Source: Clostridiales bacterium (GTDB lineage: Bacteria > Bacillota > Clostridia > Lachnospirales > Lachnospiraceae). Taken from it: 64,000 bases of DNA. This document shows positions 10,702-20,604 of this stretch, piece after piece. A program made the position numbers and the translations under genes. The stretch covers positions 1 through 64,000 of the forward strand of contig JAAYJU010000092.1 of assembly GCA_012522735.1 (NCBI GenBank), in the 5' to 3' direction. Under the pieces are notes generated by a model that saw only the letters and a program-made list of their open reading frames with translations, made no database searches and was not told the origin of the DNA. Position 1 is the stretch's first letter, and the number at the start of each line of letters is the position of its first letter.

Positions 10702-11601
10702 TTACTCAATTACATTAACTAACAAATTTATCTGTTTTTCGACTGTAAATTCACCAATCGGTCTGACCAAACGGAAGGCATGTATTTTCCTGGCAAGGTT
10801 TATAATCTTTTTAAAATAAGATGGTTTAAAATCCATCCGATAATAAAATTCCTTACAATATATATTTGATTTTATAAGATTAATCTTCTCAAAGCCGGTT
10901 AGTTCAGTTAAGGCCACATCTTCCACATCACCGGGAATGACTTGTATGATTCCAAAGAGTTCTACAGGGTGTTCCAGAAATTCTGCACTTATATCAATAT
11001 TATATTTCAAATCCTCCGAACATGCTCTTTGTAAAAAATTAGTGTCAATACCCAGCTTAACAGCCGTGTCATGACAAACCCTCTGTCTGGGAAAAGCCGG
11101 AGCCGACATTACTTGTCCACTATCTAGCAACATGACCGGAGAAATATCATCAGATAAAATATTGTATCCCTTTAAGCGAAGTGCAGTTGATAAGGTGGTT
11201 TTACCGGCACCACATTGACCCGTAATTATAATTGCCTGCCTATTTATTACAATAGCACTTCCATGTAGTGCTATCATTTCTTTTTGCACCAGAAGCACAC
11301 CCATACATGTTCCCAACAGGTATACTATAATAAGCTCCATATCGGCCTGATCGTAGGGGTCAATTTCAATTAGGCTTCCCCCGCTTATCTTATATTTTGC
11401 CACATTCCTGATATCACATAAAAATTCATTCTCATTCATAGTATAAAAAGTCTTGTAATCTTTCCCTTTTTCTGTATCCATATTAAATTTGCTTATGATA
11501 ATTTTTAAATCATAATCTAATGAAGTGCTCACAATACCTGGTAATTCTATTTCAGAGATAATATTCATCCCTAACATGTAATAAGTATAGCTTTTCTCCA
11601 T
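10702..11601 (-). CDS. HPr kinase-like protein of lasso type (K1)
   Basis: Walker A GQCGAGKTT, SDDISPVM; ~300 aa HprK C-terminal-like fold signature; adjacent to precursor and cyclase. Confidence 0.88.
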   Translation of the reverse strand: MEKSYTYYMLGMNIISEIELPGIVSTSLDYDLKIIISKFNMDTEKGKDYKTFYTMNENEFLCDIRNVAKYKISGGSLIEIDPYDQADMELIIVYLLGTCMGVLLVQKEMIALHGSAIVINRQAIIITGQCGAGKTTLSTALRLKGYNILSDDISPVMLLDSGQVMSAPAFPRQRVCHDTAVKLGIDTNFLQRACSEDLKYNIDISAEFLEHPVELFGIIQVIPGDVEDVALTELTGFEKINLIKSNIYCKEFYYRMDFKPSYFKKIINLARKIHAFRLVRPIGEFTVEKQINLLVNVIE

Positions 11602-11740
11602 ACATTCTTCCTTTTTTTATCTCTCTTTCTTTATAAAATCCGCTATGTAAACATCAAAGGGAAGGGTGTCAAATTGATGAAACTAATCATCGTTTGTTGA
11701 CATCCTTCCTTAAGACACGACATCAATTCACATATGCCTC

Positions 11741-11899
11741 TTATTCTTGAATTGGATAATCCAACGCAGGACCGCTAGTACCAACCATAATATCACCGTC
11801 TACATTGTATACAGTTCCATCTATTGGGAGGCCATAACCACCGGCATTTGTTAACTGTACATTTAGACTTAATAATTCTGGCTTGCTCCATTTTTTCAT
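11741..11899 (-). CDS. Candidate lasso peptide precursor A1 (absent from the ORF track)
   Basis: MKKWSKPELLSLNVQLTN|AGGYGLPIDGTVYNVDGDIMVGTSGPALDYPIQE; WSKP (YxxP-like) leader motif, Thr at -2, Asp at core position 9; strong AAGGAGGG RBS; between kinase and cyclase. Confidence 0.85.
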   Translation of the reverse strand: MKKWSKPELLSLNVQLTNAGGYGLPIDGTVYNVDGDIMVGTSGPALDYPIQE

Positions 11900-11944
11900 T
11901 CTTATCCCTCCTTTCCATAAGAAAATTTTATTATTCGATGCACT

Positions 11945-13867
11945 CTACTTAAGAAATCGATACAAACTTATGATTGTCATGATAGCTTGCACCTCGTAAT
12001 CTTCTTTATCCGGAGGCAATTCACTCATTTTTGAAAGTACTTCTTTTAATTTGTGAGTATCAGCAACATACTTTATCCTATCATTACTAATGGCTTGGGT
12101 AAATTCCTTCACTATACTTACCCAGTCCTGCTGCAGCCGTTGAACCCAATCGGCACTTTGCCTTCCACGCTCTCTCATATTTGTACGTATTAAGTCAGGA
12201 AGAATTCCTTTCATAGATCTCCTGATCAAGCTTCTATCAATCCCATCCTTAACAAACTGTTCCGAAGGTAAAGCCATACAAAACTCAATAACCCGTTTAT
12301 CTCTTGTAGGATCACGCCTCACCACACCATATTCGATTGACAACCTTGCCTCTGAAGCAGCTGATTGTGAAAACAACAAATTATTGCTTATAAAAAATCT
12401 TGCTTCCTTAACCGTCTGCCCTTTTTTATAATATTTATCTAACCTATTTTGCTTTAAGCATTTACTGATCTTCCACTTATGAGCCAACTTTTTATCAATT
12501 ATATGATTAATTGTATTGGATTCTCTCTTTGTCCTTCTAAACTCTTTAATAAATCGTGGCACATAAAGTAATATAAAATACTTAATAACACTTTTCGGTA
12601 TCCTATTATGTAATCTTGAATATTTCATTATTTCTTTATATGCAGTGATGAGCTTTAACCTATTAATCAAGGTAACAATATGATCCGTTATATTTCCATA
12701 TGAAATTGTATAATTACCTGATTGACCGTCAAGTAAAACTTTACAGCCATCTTCTTTTGCAAGCTGGGCGATCCTATCGATCCAGTAAAAATTAGCAAAA
12801 TATTTAAAAGGATACTCTTGTATTAATCTTAAATGTTCCATCTGATTATAAGAGTTTAGTTTATCAAAAGTACAATATTTCAGATCTATATTTTGATAAT
12901 TCTTGACTAATTCATTAATGTATTTACTCTCATCAGCCACTATCCCTTTGGGCAGCCAATCTACATAATCCGGCTTTGGTATTGAACTATATGCTCTCAG
13001 CTTTTTCGATTTCTGATTTAGATTTAGCGCAGCAACACATGCAATAGAGCCCGAGTCTAAGCCTCCGCTCAGCATTATTCCGATTTCATCATCAGCAACT
13101 AATCTACAGTTTACAGCTTCAAAGAACACCTTCCGGAAAGCTTCTTCATAGGCGGCATCACTACCGAGCTTTAATGGCTTCACTTCCATTGGATTCCAGT
13201 ATTTTTTGGCTTCTATTTTATCCTTTGTAAAAATCATATATGTAGCAGGCGGAAGCTGTTTTATACCTTCATAAAATGTTAACTCTAGATCCAATTCATT
13301 TATTGCTTCCAGAGCAGCCAAATAATTAGCGATCCATTGCTCAGAATATGATATATTTTTTTTAACATATAATAATGGATTGATTAAGGTGCTGAAAGCG
13401 ATTGTATTATCTTCCTGGGTATAATACAAAATCCTTTTTCCGACATGATCTCTGCATAGGTATAGCTCTTCTTTTTCTTTATTCCAAATAGCAAAAGCAA
13501 AGTCTCCTATCAAATGCTTAGGTACTTCTTTATTCCATAGTATATAGGCTTCTAAAATCAATTCACTATTTGTAATATCATATAAAGGTCTGTCTTCCAT
13601 ATGTAACTCGTGGTATAATTGTTCTCTGTTATCAATAATAGCATCTGCCACAATAATTAACTCATTATTATGTCCAAATCTAGGTAATTGCTCCATTTTA
13701 TCCTGAGCAGTAATAGGCTGTATTGTATTTCCAAGACATATTGTATCGCTTTCAAACTTGAACTCTATACTATTAGGAAATCTACTCAAATAATTAATCA
13801 TCAACCTAAAGTCTTCGATACATACCTCTTTCTTTCCCTTTCTTATCATTCCACATATCGTACTCAT
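11945..13867 (-). CDS. Lasso macrolactam synthetase C1 (asparagine synthase-like)
   Basis: Asn-synthase fold, PP-loop SGGLDSGS; adjacent to A1 and B2; start set at MSTICGMIRK by RBS. Confidence 0.9.
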   Translation of the reverse strand: MSTICGMIRKGKKEVCIEDFRLMINYLSRFPNSIEFKFESDTICLGNTIQPITAQDKMEQLPRFGHNNELIIVADAIIDNREQLYHELHMEDRPLYDITNSELILEAYILWNKEVPKHLIGDFAFAIWNKEKEELYLCRDHVGKRILYYTQEDNTIAFSTLINPLLYVKKNISYSEQWIANYLAALEAINELDLELTFYEGIKQLPPATYMIFTKDKIEAKKYWNPMEVKPLKLGSDAAYEEAFRKVFFEAVNCRLVADDEIGIMLSGGLDSGSIACVAALNLNQKSKKLRAYSSIPKPDYVDWLPKGIVADESKYINELVKNYQNIDLKYCTFDKLNSYNQMEHLRLIQEYPFKYFANFYWIDRIAQLAKEDGCKVLLDGQSGNYTISYGNITDHIVTLINRLKLITAYKEIMKYSRLHNRIPKSVIKYFILLYVPRFIKEFRRTKRESNTINHIIDKKLAHKWKISKCLKQNRLDKYYKKGQTVKEARFFISNNLLFSQSAASEARLSIEYGVVRRDPTRDKRVIEFCMALPSEQFVKDGIDRSLIRRSMKGILPDLIRTNMRERGRQSADWVQRLQQDWVSIVKEFTQAISNDRIKYVADTHKLKEVLSKMSELPPDKEDYEVQAIMTIISLYRFLK

Positions 13868-14035
13868 GGTAATGCTCCTCATCCTACAAGTTTAGTAATT
13901 CAGAATTTCAGTTTGACTTACCTAATTTTTATTAATTTCCCAGTTTTTTACATTATAGTATATTAAAAATATAATGTCAACAATATGCTTGATATCTATC
14001 ATATCTGTAAGCTTTTTATATAAGCTAGCCCCCAT

Positions 14036-14473
14036 CTATTTTCGAAATTTAGCGACCGTTGTATAATCACTCCCGTTACCACCTGTAACATAGTAGCAAC
14101 CGGTCCTTAACCAAGCATGAGCTACCATCTTATTTTCTTCACTTCTTATCCCAAGATATAATGTAGAGCTAACATCCTTCTTAGTAAGAAGCCTTTGGGC
14201 TGTCAGCGCACGAACCAGACACTTACTTTCCCAGGGCGTATGCTCTGAGACACGGTTCACATAATATGCGATTTTCCTAGCCCAGCCATAGCTTTCCTTA
14301 CTTTCAAGCTCAGGTGATTCCTCCCCGGATATACCATAATAGCCTTTCACATATTTAACAGGAACAATTAGAAGCACCAGCCTAAATACCGCCGCCCATA
14401 GCCATACCTGAATCGTTAGCCACTTATCTCGATTATATCTTATATAATTTGTTATCCGAATCATTCTTATCAC
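14036..14473 (-). CDS. Lasso peptide leader peptidase B2 (transglutaminase-like Cys protease)
   Basis: WESKCLVRALTAQRLL (Cys), VAHAWLRTG (His); 145 aa, typical B2 size. Confidence 0.92.
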   Translation of the reverse strand: MIRMIRITNYIRYNRDKWLTIQVWLWAAVFRLVLLIVPVKYVKGYYGISGEESPELESKESYGWARKIAYYVNRVSEHTPWESKCLVRALTAQRLLTKKDVSSTLYLGIRSEENKMVAHAWLRTGCYYVTGGNGSDYTTVAKFRK

Positions 14474-14567
14474 TCCTTAAAGTTTTCCACTATATTATGC
14501 AAAAATCTATTTAGCACCTTAATTTATATCTAATTTGTCGGGCAGGTATATATAAATCTGATATATA

Positions 14568-15473
14568 CTAATTAGTTATCGTAATTATATAATCAACAAT
14601 CTCTTTCAACATATTCGCTCCGACAGGTCTTCTTATTAAGTAAATCGGAGCTTTAGATGCGATTTCAAGACATTTACTAGCAGTAGCCGCCTCATATCTT
14701 TGTTCCCTTAGCAGCCTTCTAAGGAAAAGATTATTGACACAGGCACGAAGCTTGTCAAATCCCTTGAGCTCCATTAATAACAGCTCGTCCGCATTATCTC
14801 CTAATTCCAATAGGAAGATAGCCTTCAGAGGCTTTTCTTCTACACAAAACTCTGCTTCATAGGGTACTAGATATTTATCTTTCTCTTCATTAATGTAGAT
14901 CATAGATTGAGGACAATAGCCCCTTTGAGTAACAACATCTCTGCAGAGCTTTTGAAATGGAAAACTAGGTGCAGCTACGAATCTTCCTGAATCATTCATT
15001 CGAACTACAGCCATATCATCAGCCATGAGGGTAAAATCCATATCTAATAAGGCATTTGTTATTGTTGATTTGCCACTCCCACTCTCTCCTGCTATTAGAA
15101 TAGCTTCTCCTCCTTTGGATACTGCCGCACAATGAAATGCCATCTCTTTTCTTTGCAGGTATAGCATCGACAGGCCATATCCCAATATGTAGGTTCGAAG
15201 ATAATCTAGATCGGCACCTGCTCGAAGCTCATAGGTCACCCGATTTCCTTCCTCTACTAATAACCATGTAGTAGAGTTGGCAAGCCAGCTTCTCTTTTCA
15301 TTAAAACAATATTTACGTTCCTTTTCCTGTCTCTTAATATCCTCAGGTATCATTCCTGCCTGAATAATGATATCCAAAGGTTCACATTCAATATTTCTTA
15401 CCGTAACCAATTGAGGAAAAGGAATATCTGTTATTACTGTATTTCCATACAAACGATAGGAATACACATTCAC
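14568..15473 (-). CDS. HPr kinase-like protein of lasso type (K2)
   Basis: Walker A AGESGSGKST, ADDMAVV; paralogue of K1. Confidence 0.88.
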   Translation of the reverse strand: MNVYSYRLYGNTVITDIPFPQLVTVRNIECEPLDIIIQAGMIPEDIKRQEKERKYCFNEKRSWLANSTTWLLVEEGNRVTYELRAGADLDYLRTYILGYGLSMLYLQRKEMAFHCAAVSKGGEAILIAGESGSGKSTITNALLDMDFTLMADDMAVVRMNDSGRFVAAPSFPFQKLCRDVVTQRGYCPQSMIYINEEKDKYLVPYEAEFCVEEKPLKAIFLLELGDNADELLLMELKGFDKLRACVNNLFLRRLLREQRYEAATASKCLEIASKAPIYLIRRPVGANMLKEIVDYIITITN

Positions 15474-15558
15474 GCCTCCATAAATTAATTTTATATTGTC
15501 ATAACTGTAAATTTATGGTATCATATTTTACAAATATATACAATAGGGGTGTTGTACT

Positions 15559-17493
15559 ATGTCCGCAATCTGGGGAACTATATCATTCAATAATACCATT
15601 TCTGAAGATGCTGATTCCATAATGCGTTCTTATTATATAAGTAATTGCAAGATTGATCGCAGCAGCTTCCTTATGCAATCTAATTTTTACTTCGGCTGTG
15701 GTATTCAACATATAACACAAGAAGCATATGATGAGATTCTCCCTGTCTTTGATGCTAACCATAAGCTATGCTTTACTGCGGACTGTCTCCTTGACAATCG
15801 CGATGAATTACTTGAGCTGCTTAGTGAGACAAGAACCTCCTTGCCTGACGGTAAGCTTATGCTATCTGCTTACCTACGTTGGGGAATCGATTGCATAAAG
15901 TATTTCAGGGGCTTATTTAGCTTTGCTGTCTATGATATTGAGAAAAACACGATATATCTTGCTACTGACCAAGTCTCCAGTCGTTGTCTTTACTATTACT
16001 GGAGCAAAGAAGAACTTACCTTCTCAACCCTATTAATGCCTTTGCGTTTACTACATAGGAATATTTCTTATAATCAGCTCTATTTGAAGGATTTTCTGAC
16101 TGCACCGGGACTTATGCCAAGCATTGTATCAAAAGAAACTCCCTTCGAGCAGGTATTCAAATTAAATCCAGGAACTTATTTAGAGATTACATCTAAAGGT
16201 ATAAGGGAAGTGGAGTATTGGACTCCCAGCATGCCATTAACCAACTGTGACTGCAGTTCTCCTGAGGAATATGGTACATATTTTCGAGCCTTGTATGAAA
16301 GCTGCATACAGGATGCGCTTCGCACAGATAAAAATATAGGCATTGCCCTAAGCAGCGGCCTAGATTCCTCCAGTGTGGGTGCCATCGCCGCCAATTTTCT
16401 TCAAAAGAAGAATAAAAAGCTTTATACCTATACCTATGTACCCTATGAGCCGGTAGCTCAAGATAAAGACAAAAATAAAATCCATAACGAAGAAGAGGAT
16501 GTCATGAAAATCGTAAGCATGTATCCCAACATGGTTCCGCTCTTTCTTAATAATGATGGAAAAAACTGCTTTTATGGCATTACATTCGGAATAGATATCA
16601 TGGAAATTCCATATAAAGCATTTGGTAATCTTCCAAGCTTATTTGAAATCTATGATAAGGCTTCTATTAATTCCTGTAAGGTTGTGCTGTCTGGACAAAT
16701 GGGTAATAGTACGGTTTCCTCTGGTTATATTGAGGATATTTTATATGATCTTTATACAAAAAGAAAATACTTATCCTTTTTAAAATATTTGAATAGCTAT
16801 TGTAAAACCACAAAGAAGAGTCGAAAACATGCATTTAAGGAATTTGTTCGGTATTTTCATAATTCAAAAAAGATGTATTCCGATAACAATTTTAACTACG
16901 TCCCAGATAATCCATTTCTTAAGGATACGATATGTGATGACTACCCCATAAGGGAAAGATATGCAAGCGGTGATTTATCTTTATATAAAGGGAGTTTACC
17001 TGTTCCTAGACATCTGTATCTAAAGCAGCTTGGTTTGAAAACACCTTATACCTATATAGGTGAATTCGAGACAAAGGCTGGCCTGCATTATGGACTTGTC
17101 CTTCGCGACCCTACAAAGGATATGCGCATCCTAAGCTTTTGCTATCACCTACCGTATCACTTATTTGCATACGGAGGAACTCCGAGGTGGCTTATTCGTT
17201 CCCAATCAAAGGATATTTTACCTGATGACCTGCGAAATAATTGGTTACGTTATGGTATTCAAAATTCGGATTATCATACACGTCTTATTCGTGATTGGGA
17301 TAGGCTTTATCCTCTTTTGAAGGAGTCCTTGTACTCCTCAAAAATCCTTCCCTATATGAATGAGGAGGCAGTATCTGACTTCTTTAATAATACAAAATCA
17401 GCATTAAGTGCAAAAAATGAATTAGATTTAAAGTACTTAATGATAGTTCATGTGCTAAATTCTTTTTTGAATTTGCCTAAATGTATAGTATAA
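15559..17493 (+). CDS. Lasso macrolactam synthetase C2 (asparagine synthase-like)
   Basis: Asn-synthase fold, PP-loop SSGLDSSS; paralogue of C1; directly upstream of A2. Confidence 0.9.
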   Translation: MSAIWGTISFNNTISEDADSIMRSYYISNCKIDRSSFLMQSNFYFGCGIQHITQEAYDEILPVFDANHKLCFTADCLLDNRDELLELLSETRTSLPDGKLMLSAYLRWGIDCIKYFRGLFSFAVYDIEKNTIYLATDQVSSRCLYYYWSKEELTFSTLLMPLRLLHRNISYNQLYLKDFLTAPGLMPSIVSKETPFEQVFKLNPGTYLEITSKGIREVEYWTPSMPLTNCDCSSPEEYGTYFRALYESCIQDALRTDKNIGIALSSGLDSSSVGAIAANFLQKKNKKLYTYTYVPYEPVAQDKDKNKIHNEEEDVMKIVSMYPNMVPLFLNNDGKNCFYGITFGIDIMEIPYKAFGNLPSLFEIYDKASINSCKVVLSGQMGNSTVSSGYIEDILYDLYTKRKYLSFLKYLNSYCKTTKKSRKHAFKEFVRYFHNSKKMYSDNNFNYVPDNPFLKDTICDDYPIRERYASGDLSLYKGSLPVPRHLYLKQLGLKTPYTYIGEFETKAGLHYGLVLRDPTKDMRILSFCYHLPYHLFAYGGTPRWLIRSQSKDILPDDLRNNWLRYGIQNSDYHTRLIRDWDRLYPLLKESLYSSKILPYMNEEAVSDFFNNTKSALSAKNELDLKYLMIVHVLNSFLNLPKCIV

Positions 17494-17605
17494 AGATCTC
17501 TATCATATGAAACCTTACAATTCTGTTATAATATTTCTATATTTTACCTTTACATGGTATGATTATTATAGCAATAAAAATAAATTAAAAAGGAAGGTAA
17601 ATAAT

Positions 17606-17749
17606 ATGAAGACTTGGATGAACGCTGAATTACATGAATTAGAAATTAATCAAACCGAGCATAAATGGACCGGTTCAGACTGGGATGGTTTTTTTGTCGG
17701 GCGTTATACTCCCACACCAACCCCTAATCCGGAAGAAGAATTAAGCTAA
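17606..17749 (+). CDS. Candidate lasso peptide precursor A2
   Basis: MKTWMNAELHELEINQTE|HKWTGSDWDGFFVGRYTPTPTPNPEEELS; Thr17 at -2, Asp27 at core position 9, C-terminal Ser; AAGGAAGG RBS; ORF-track start (17507) is over-extended. Confidence 0.85.
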   Translation: MKTWMNAELHELEINQTEHKWTGSDWDGFFVGRYTPTPTPNPEEELS

Positions 17750-17767
17750 TTTCAGCATAAGGCAATA

Positions 17768-17803
17768 AAAAAACAAGAGCATGCTCTTGTTTTTTTCTTC
17801 ATT
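17768..17803 (+). terminator. Intrinsic terminator after A2
   Basis: AACAAGAGCATGCTCTTGTTTTTTT perfect inverted repeat plus T tract. Confidence 0.9.
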
Positions 17804-17840
17804 TATACGAACTTATCGTTGACTAGAATATATCTCAGTT

Positions 17841-19034
17841 TTATTCGAGACATACCGCTCTAAGAGTCATGCCTAAGGTAAAGGGCATATATTTGTAATC
17901 GTATGAATAATTACCTAAGGCGATACAATCTCCTTCTGTATTGATCACACGACCGTTTGGGAGTGTATTGCTCATTAGGCATTTTTCAGCAGCTTCGATA
18001 CACACCAAATAGGACTCTTTTTCGATTAGCTCCAGTTTGCATGCAAGCTTAATGAAATATAGGAATAACGCTGTGGCTGAAGTATCAGTTTGACTGCTTA
18101 TAACATTAACTGTTCCTCCCCATCCTCCATCATCCTTCTGATATTTTTTTATTGCTTCAGCAAGCTTTATAATGCTATTTTCCAGCTGTATTCTCTTATC
18201 GTCCTCTAATTCCTGATATGTATCGATCAATCCTAAGGCATACCAGCCCGTTCCACGACCCCAGCCATATTTCCCAAGGGGAGCATCTGATTCAAAATCA
18301 TACCCATGAAAGGGAAGATAATCATAATCGTCATTAAATGCTAACTCCTCATATTCCAGAAGCTGTGATAATGCCATTTCTTCATATTGTCCCTTATTCT
18401 CACCCTCCTCTATCCTAACTAAAAAGGGGCATACCAATCCTATCGTATCGATAAAACGAAAGCTAGGATATACTGTTCGATACATAAGTGTTCCTTTCTG
18501 TGTATCAAGATTAGCATATATACTTTCTAGAACCCGATTGTTAATTTGCTCTTTATCAGGATATTCGTCCTCTGTCACATAGCTTAATGCGTAAGCGAGT
18601 AATGCACTATCAATCTCTTCTCCTGTCAAATTCAACAAATCATTTCTCTTATTTACAATCTCTATAAACTCCTCCTCGGTTGTACATTCGTATATACCAA
18701 GCAGTAAACCGCCAGCCTGCCATGCATAAATCGGTGAATGCTTATCGATTCGAAATTGTGTCATCAATCTAGGAAAGCCTAGGTTCCCCTTCAGCCTAGG
18801 CATGTGCTTGTATTCCTTTATTGCCCTATTCTTCATCTGGTCAATCCATTCCGACCTATTTTCAAACTTGCCCATATTCTGTGCATTTATTTTATTCTCA
18901 ACCTTTAGTAAAATATCATAGCCGATAAAGACTAAAGCTAATAAGCTGACTGCTACAAAGCTAATTACAAATATTCTCTTTATACAAAAAATGACCTTCT
19001 TCTTATTATTCCTTAATCCATCCATCTCTTTCAC
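17841..19034 (-). CDS. Membrane-anchored GH88/GH105-like glycosidase
   Basis: N-terminal TM; YGWGRGTGWYALGLIDTYQEL resembles the unsaturated-uronyl hydrolase motif. Confidence 0.65.
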   Translation of the reverse strand: MKEMDGLRNNKKKVIFCIKRIFVISFVAVSLLALVFIGYDILLKVENKINAQNMGKFENRSEWIDQMKNRAIKEYKHMPRLKGNLGFPRLMTQFRIDKHSPIYAWQAGGLLLGIYECTTEEEFIEIVNKRNDLLNLTGEEIDSALLAYALSYVTEDEYPDKEQINNRVLESIYANLDTQKGTLMYRTVYPSFRFIDTIGLVCPFLVRIEEGENKGQYEEMALSQLLEYEELAFNDDYDYLPFHGYDFESDAPLGKYGWGRGTGWYALGLIDTYQELEDDKRIQLENSIIKLAEAIKKYQKDDGGWGGTVNVISSQTDTSATALFLYFIKLACKLELIEKESYLVCIEAAEKCLMSNTLPNGRVINTEGDCIALGNYSYDYKYMPFTLGMTLRAVCLE

Positions 19035-20604
19035 CCTTCACCGGTCTTGTATTCCGGAATTGTATTTTTGTGAATATGGAGGCAATTAGTCGTTTGATAT
19101 CAGAGAATTCCTCTAATCTACTATATAATAGGAAAAAGAGCAAATTCGATACAAGGCAGCATATAACACCCTTAACGACAAACCATAGGGCTCCATCCTT
19201 CGGCAGCTGATTGCATATGACATAGGTAATAATACATACAAAGGCAGTCGCACCTGTGTAGATTAGAAGTCTTCTGATATAAGCCCATGGGTTTCTTTTA
19301 AAAAGCACAGTAAAAAGATTATGTAACAGCCATGGCATTCCGACCACCACCATACTAAGCACACCGGAGATTAAGACCCCGTAAATTCCCCAAATCTGTA
19401 CCATAATTATACTTAGAATCAGATTAGTCAGTGCCGTTAACAGAGGCCTGAATCTGTCCTCATGCCAAATACCTGCAGCGTCCTTGTAAGTGATTAATAG
19501 ATTATTGATTTCATATATGAATATGTATAAGCAGAAGTAAATCACAGCATAAAATCCAAGCATCAAATCCTCTCCCACCCATAATTTCATAAAGCTCTGC
19601 ATTAGGCATAAGAAACCACTAGCACAAAAGCCTGCAATCCATGCTATGATGAGGGTGAACTTCTTTAAGTCCCTATAATTCTTTTCTTCGCTTTCTATGA
19701 TAATACTATTGCCAATTCCGGCGGTGCAGGAGGAAAATATAACTGCTACAAAACCAATTGCCGATGAAATTAAATAAAAATAATTCTGATATATAGCTAG
19801 AAATGTCAAGCCTAAAAAGGCTGATATTACTAAAGTAGCCGAGGCATTTACGATTACCAATCCCACCTTAGATGTAAATAAATCACGAATCCTATGATTT
19901 ATTTCCTTCACCTTATCCCTAGGTAGCCTCCCCTTGGCATGATATCTGGGATACATTTTATCTGTAATCAAAGCTGTAGCTATATTATTAGCGGCTTGAA
20001 GCACTAAGGTTGTGATAATATATAAATAGTAGTCTTTGAAGAGAAACAATAATAAGAACTGTAGCAGATAGGTAACCGTATTGGTGCATAAGGTTATTTT
20101 ACTTAAGATATCCGTCCGCTGATACGCTTGCAATAAGGAGTTCTTATATGCAAAGAGCCAGTAGGTCAGTACTGTTGCAGCCAAATTCAAAAGATACAAA
20201 ATATATATATTCATATCTACGGGAATACCGCTCTTTATTAAAGACGGCACAAAGGGACATAAGAGTAAGCCTACAATCAGCATAACCCCACCTATGATCC
20301 TGTAATAGATTTTATACAAATGCATTAATGAGCATATTGTTACGTCATCATCCTCTGATATAGGTTTATACATAGAAAAAACCATAGCCGTTCCAACGCC
20401 CAGCTCTGCTAAGTTTAGTACCTGCAATATGGAAGCAAACAGACCGTTTAAGCCCAAATACTCAATACCAAGCAGATATATCATTGTTGTTCTCATAAAG
20501 AAAGGGACTACAATCTGATATAATTTTAATACAAGGCCAAAAATAATATTTCGTGTAGCATTCTTAGCTCTCTCTATTTTCATTTTTTCTAACCTCCTCC
20601 TCAA
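19006..20604 (-). CDS. Polysaccharide flippase (Wzx/MATE-like)
   Basis: Multi-TM, MRTTMIYLLGIEYLGLNGLFASILQVLNLAELGVGTA. Confidence 0.87.
   Translation of the reverse strand: MRRRLEKMKIERAKNATRNIIFGLVLKLYQIVVPFFMRTTMIYLLGIEYLGLNGLFASILQVLNLAELGVGTAMVFSMYKPISEDDDVTICSLMHLYKIYYRIIGGVMLIVGLLLCPFVPSLIKSGIPVDMNIYILYLLNLAATVLTYWLFAYKNSLLQAYQRTDILSKITLCTNTVTYLLQFLLLFLFKDYYLYIITTLVLQAANNIATALITDKMYPRYHAKGRLPRDKVKEINHRIRDLFTSKVGLVIVNASATLVISAFLGLTFLAIYQNYFYLISSAIGFVAVIFSSCTAGIGNSIIIESEEKNYRDLKKFTLIIAWIAGFCASGFLCLMQSFMKLWVGEDLMLGFYAVIYFCLYIFIYEINNLLITYKDAAGIWHEDRFRPLLTALTNLILSIIMVQIWGIYGVLISGVLSMVVVGMPWLLHNLFTVLFKRNPWAYIRRLLIYTGATAFVCIITYVICNQLPKDGALWFVVKGVICCLVSNLLFFLLYSRLEEFSDIKRLIASIFTKIQFRNTRPVKGERDGWIKE

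Noticed and set aside
10702-15473. HprK/P carbon-catabolite kinases
   Set aside because: Two copies in a lasso operon lacking the canonical HprK N-terminal domain context; better explained as lasso-tailoring kinases.
11945-17493. Annotating the two Asn-synthase-like proteins as primary asparagine synthetases (AsnB)
   Set aside because: Both sit beside B2 protease, HprK-like kinases and short precursors with Thr(-2)/Asp9 lasso signatures; lasso cyclase is the better explanation.
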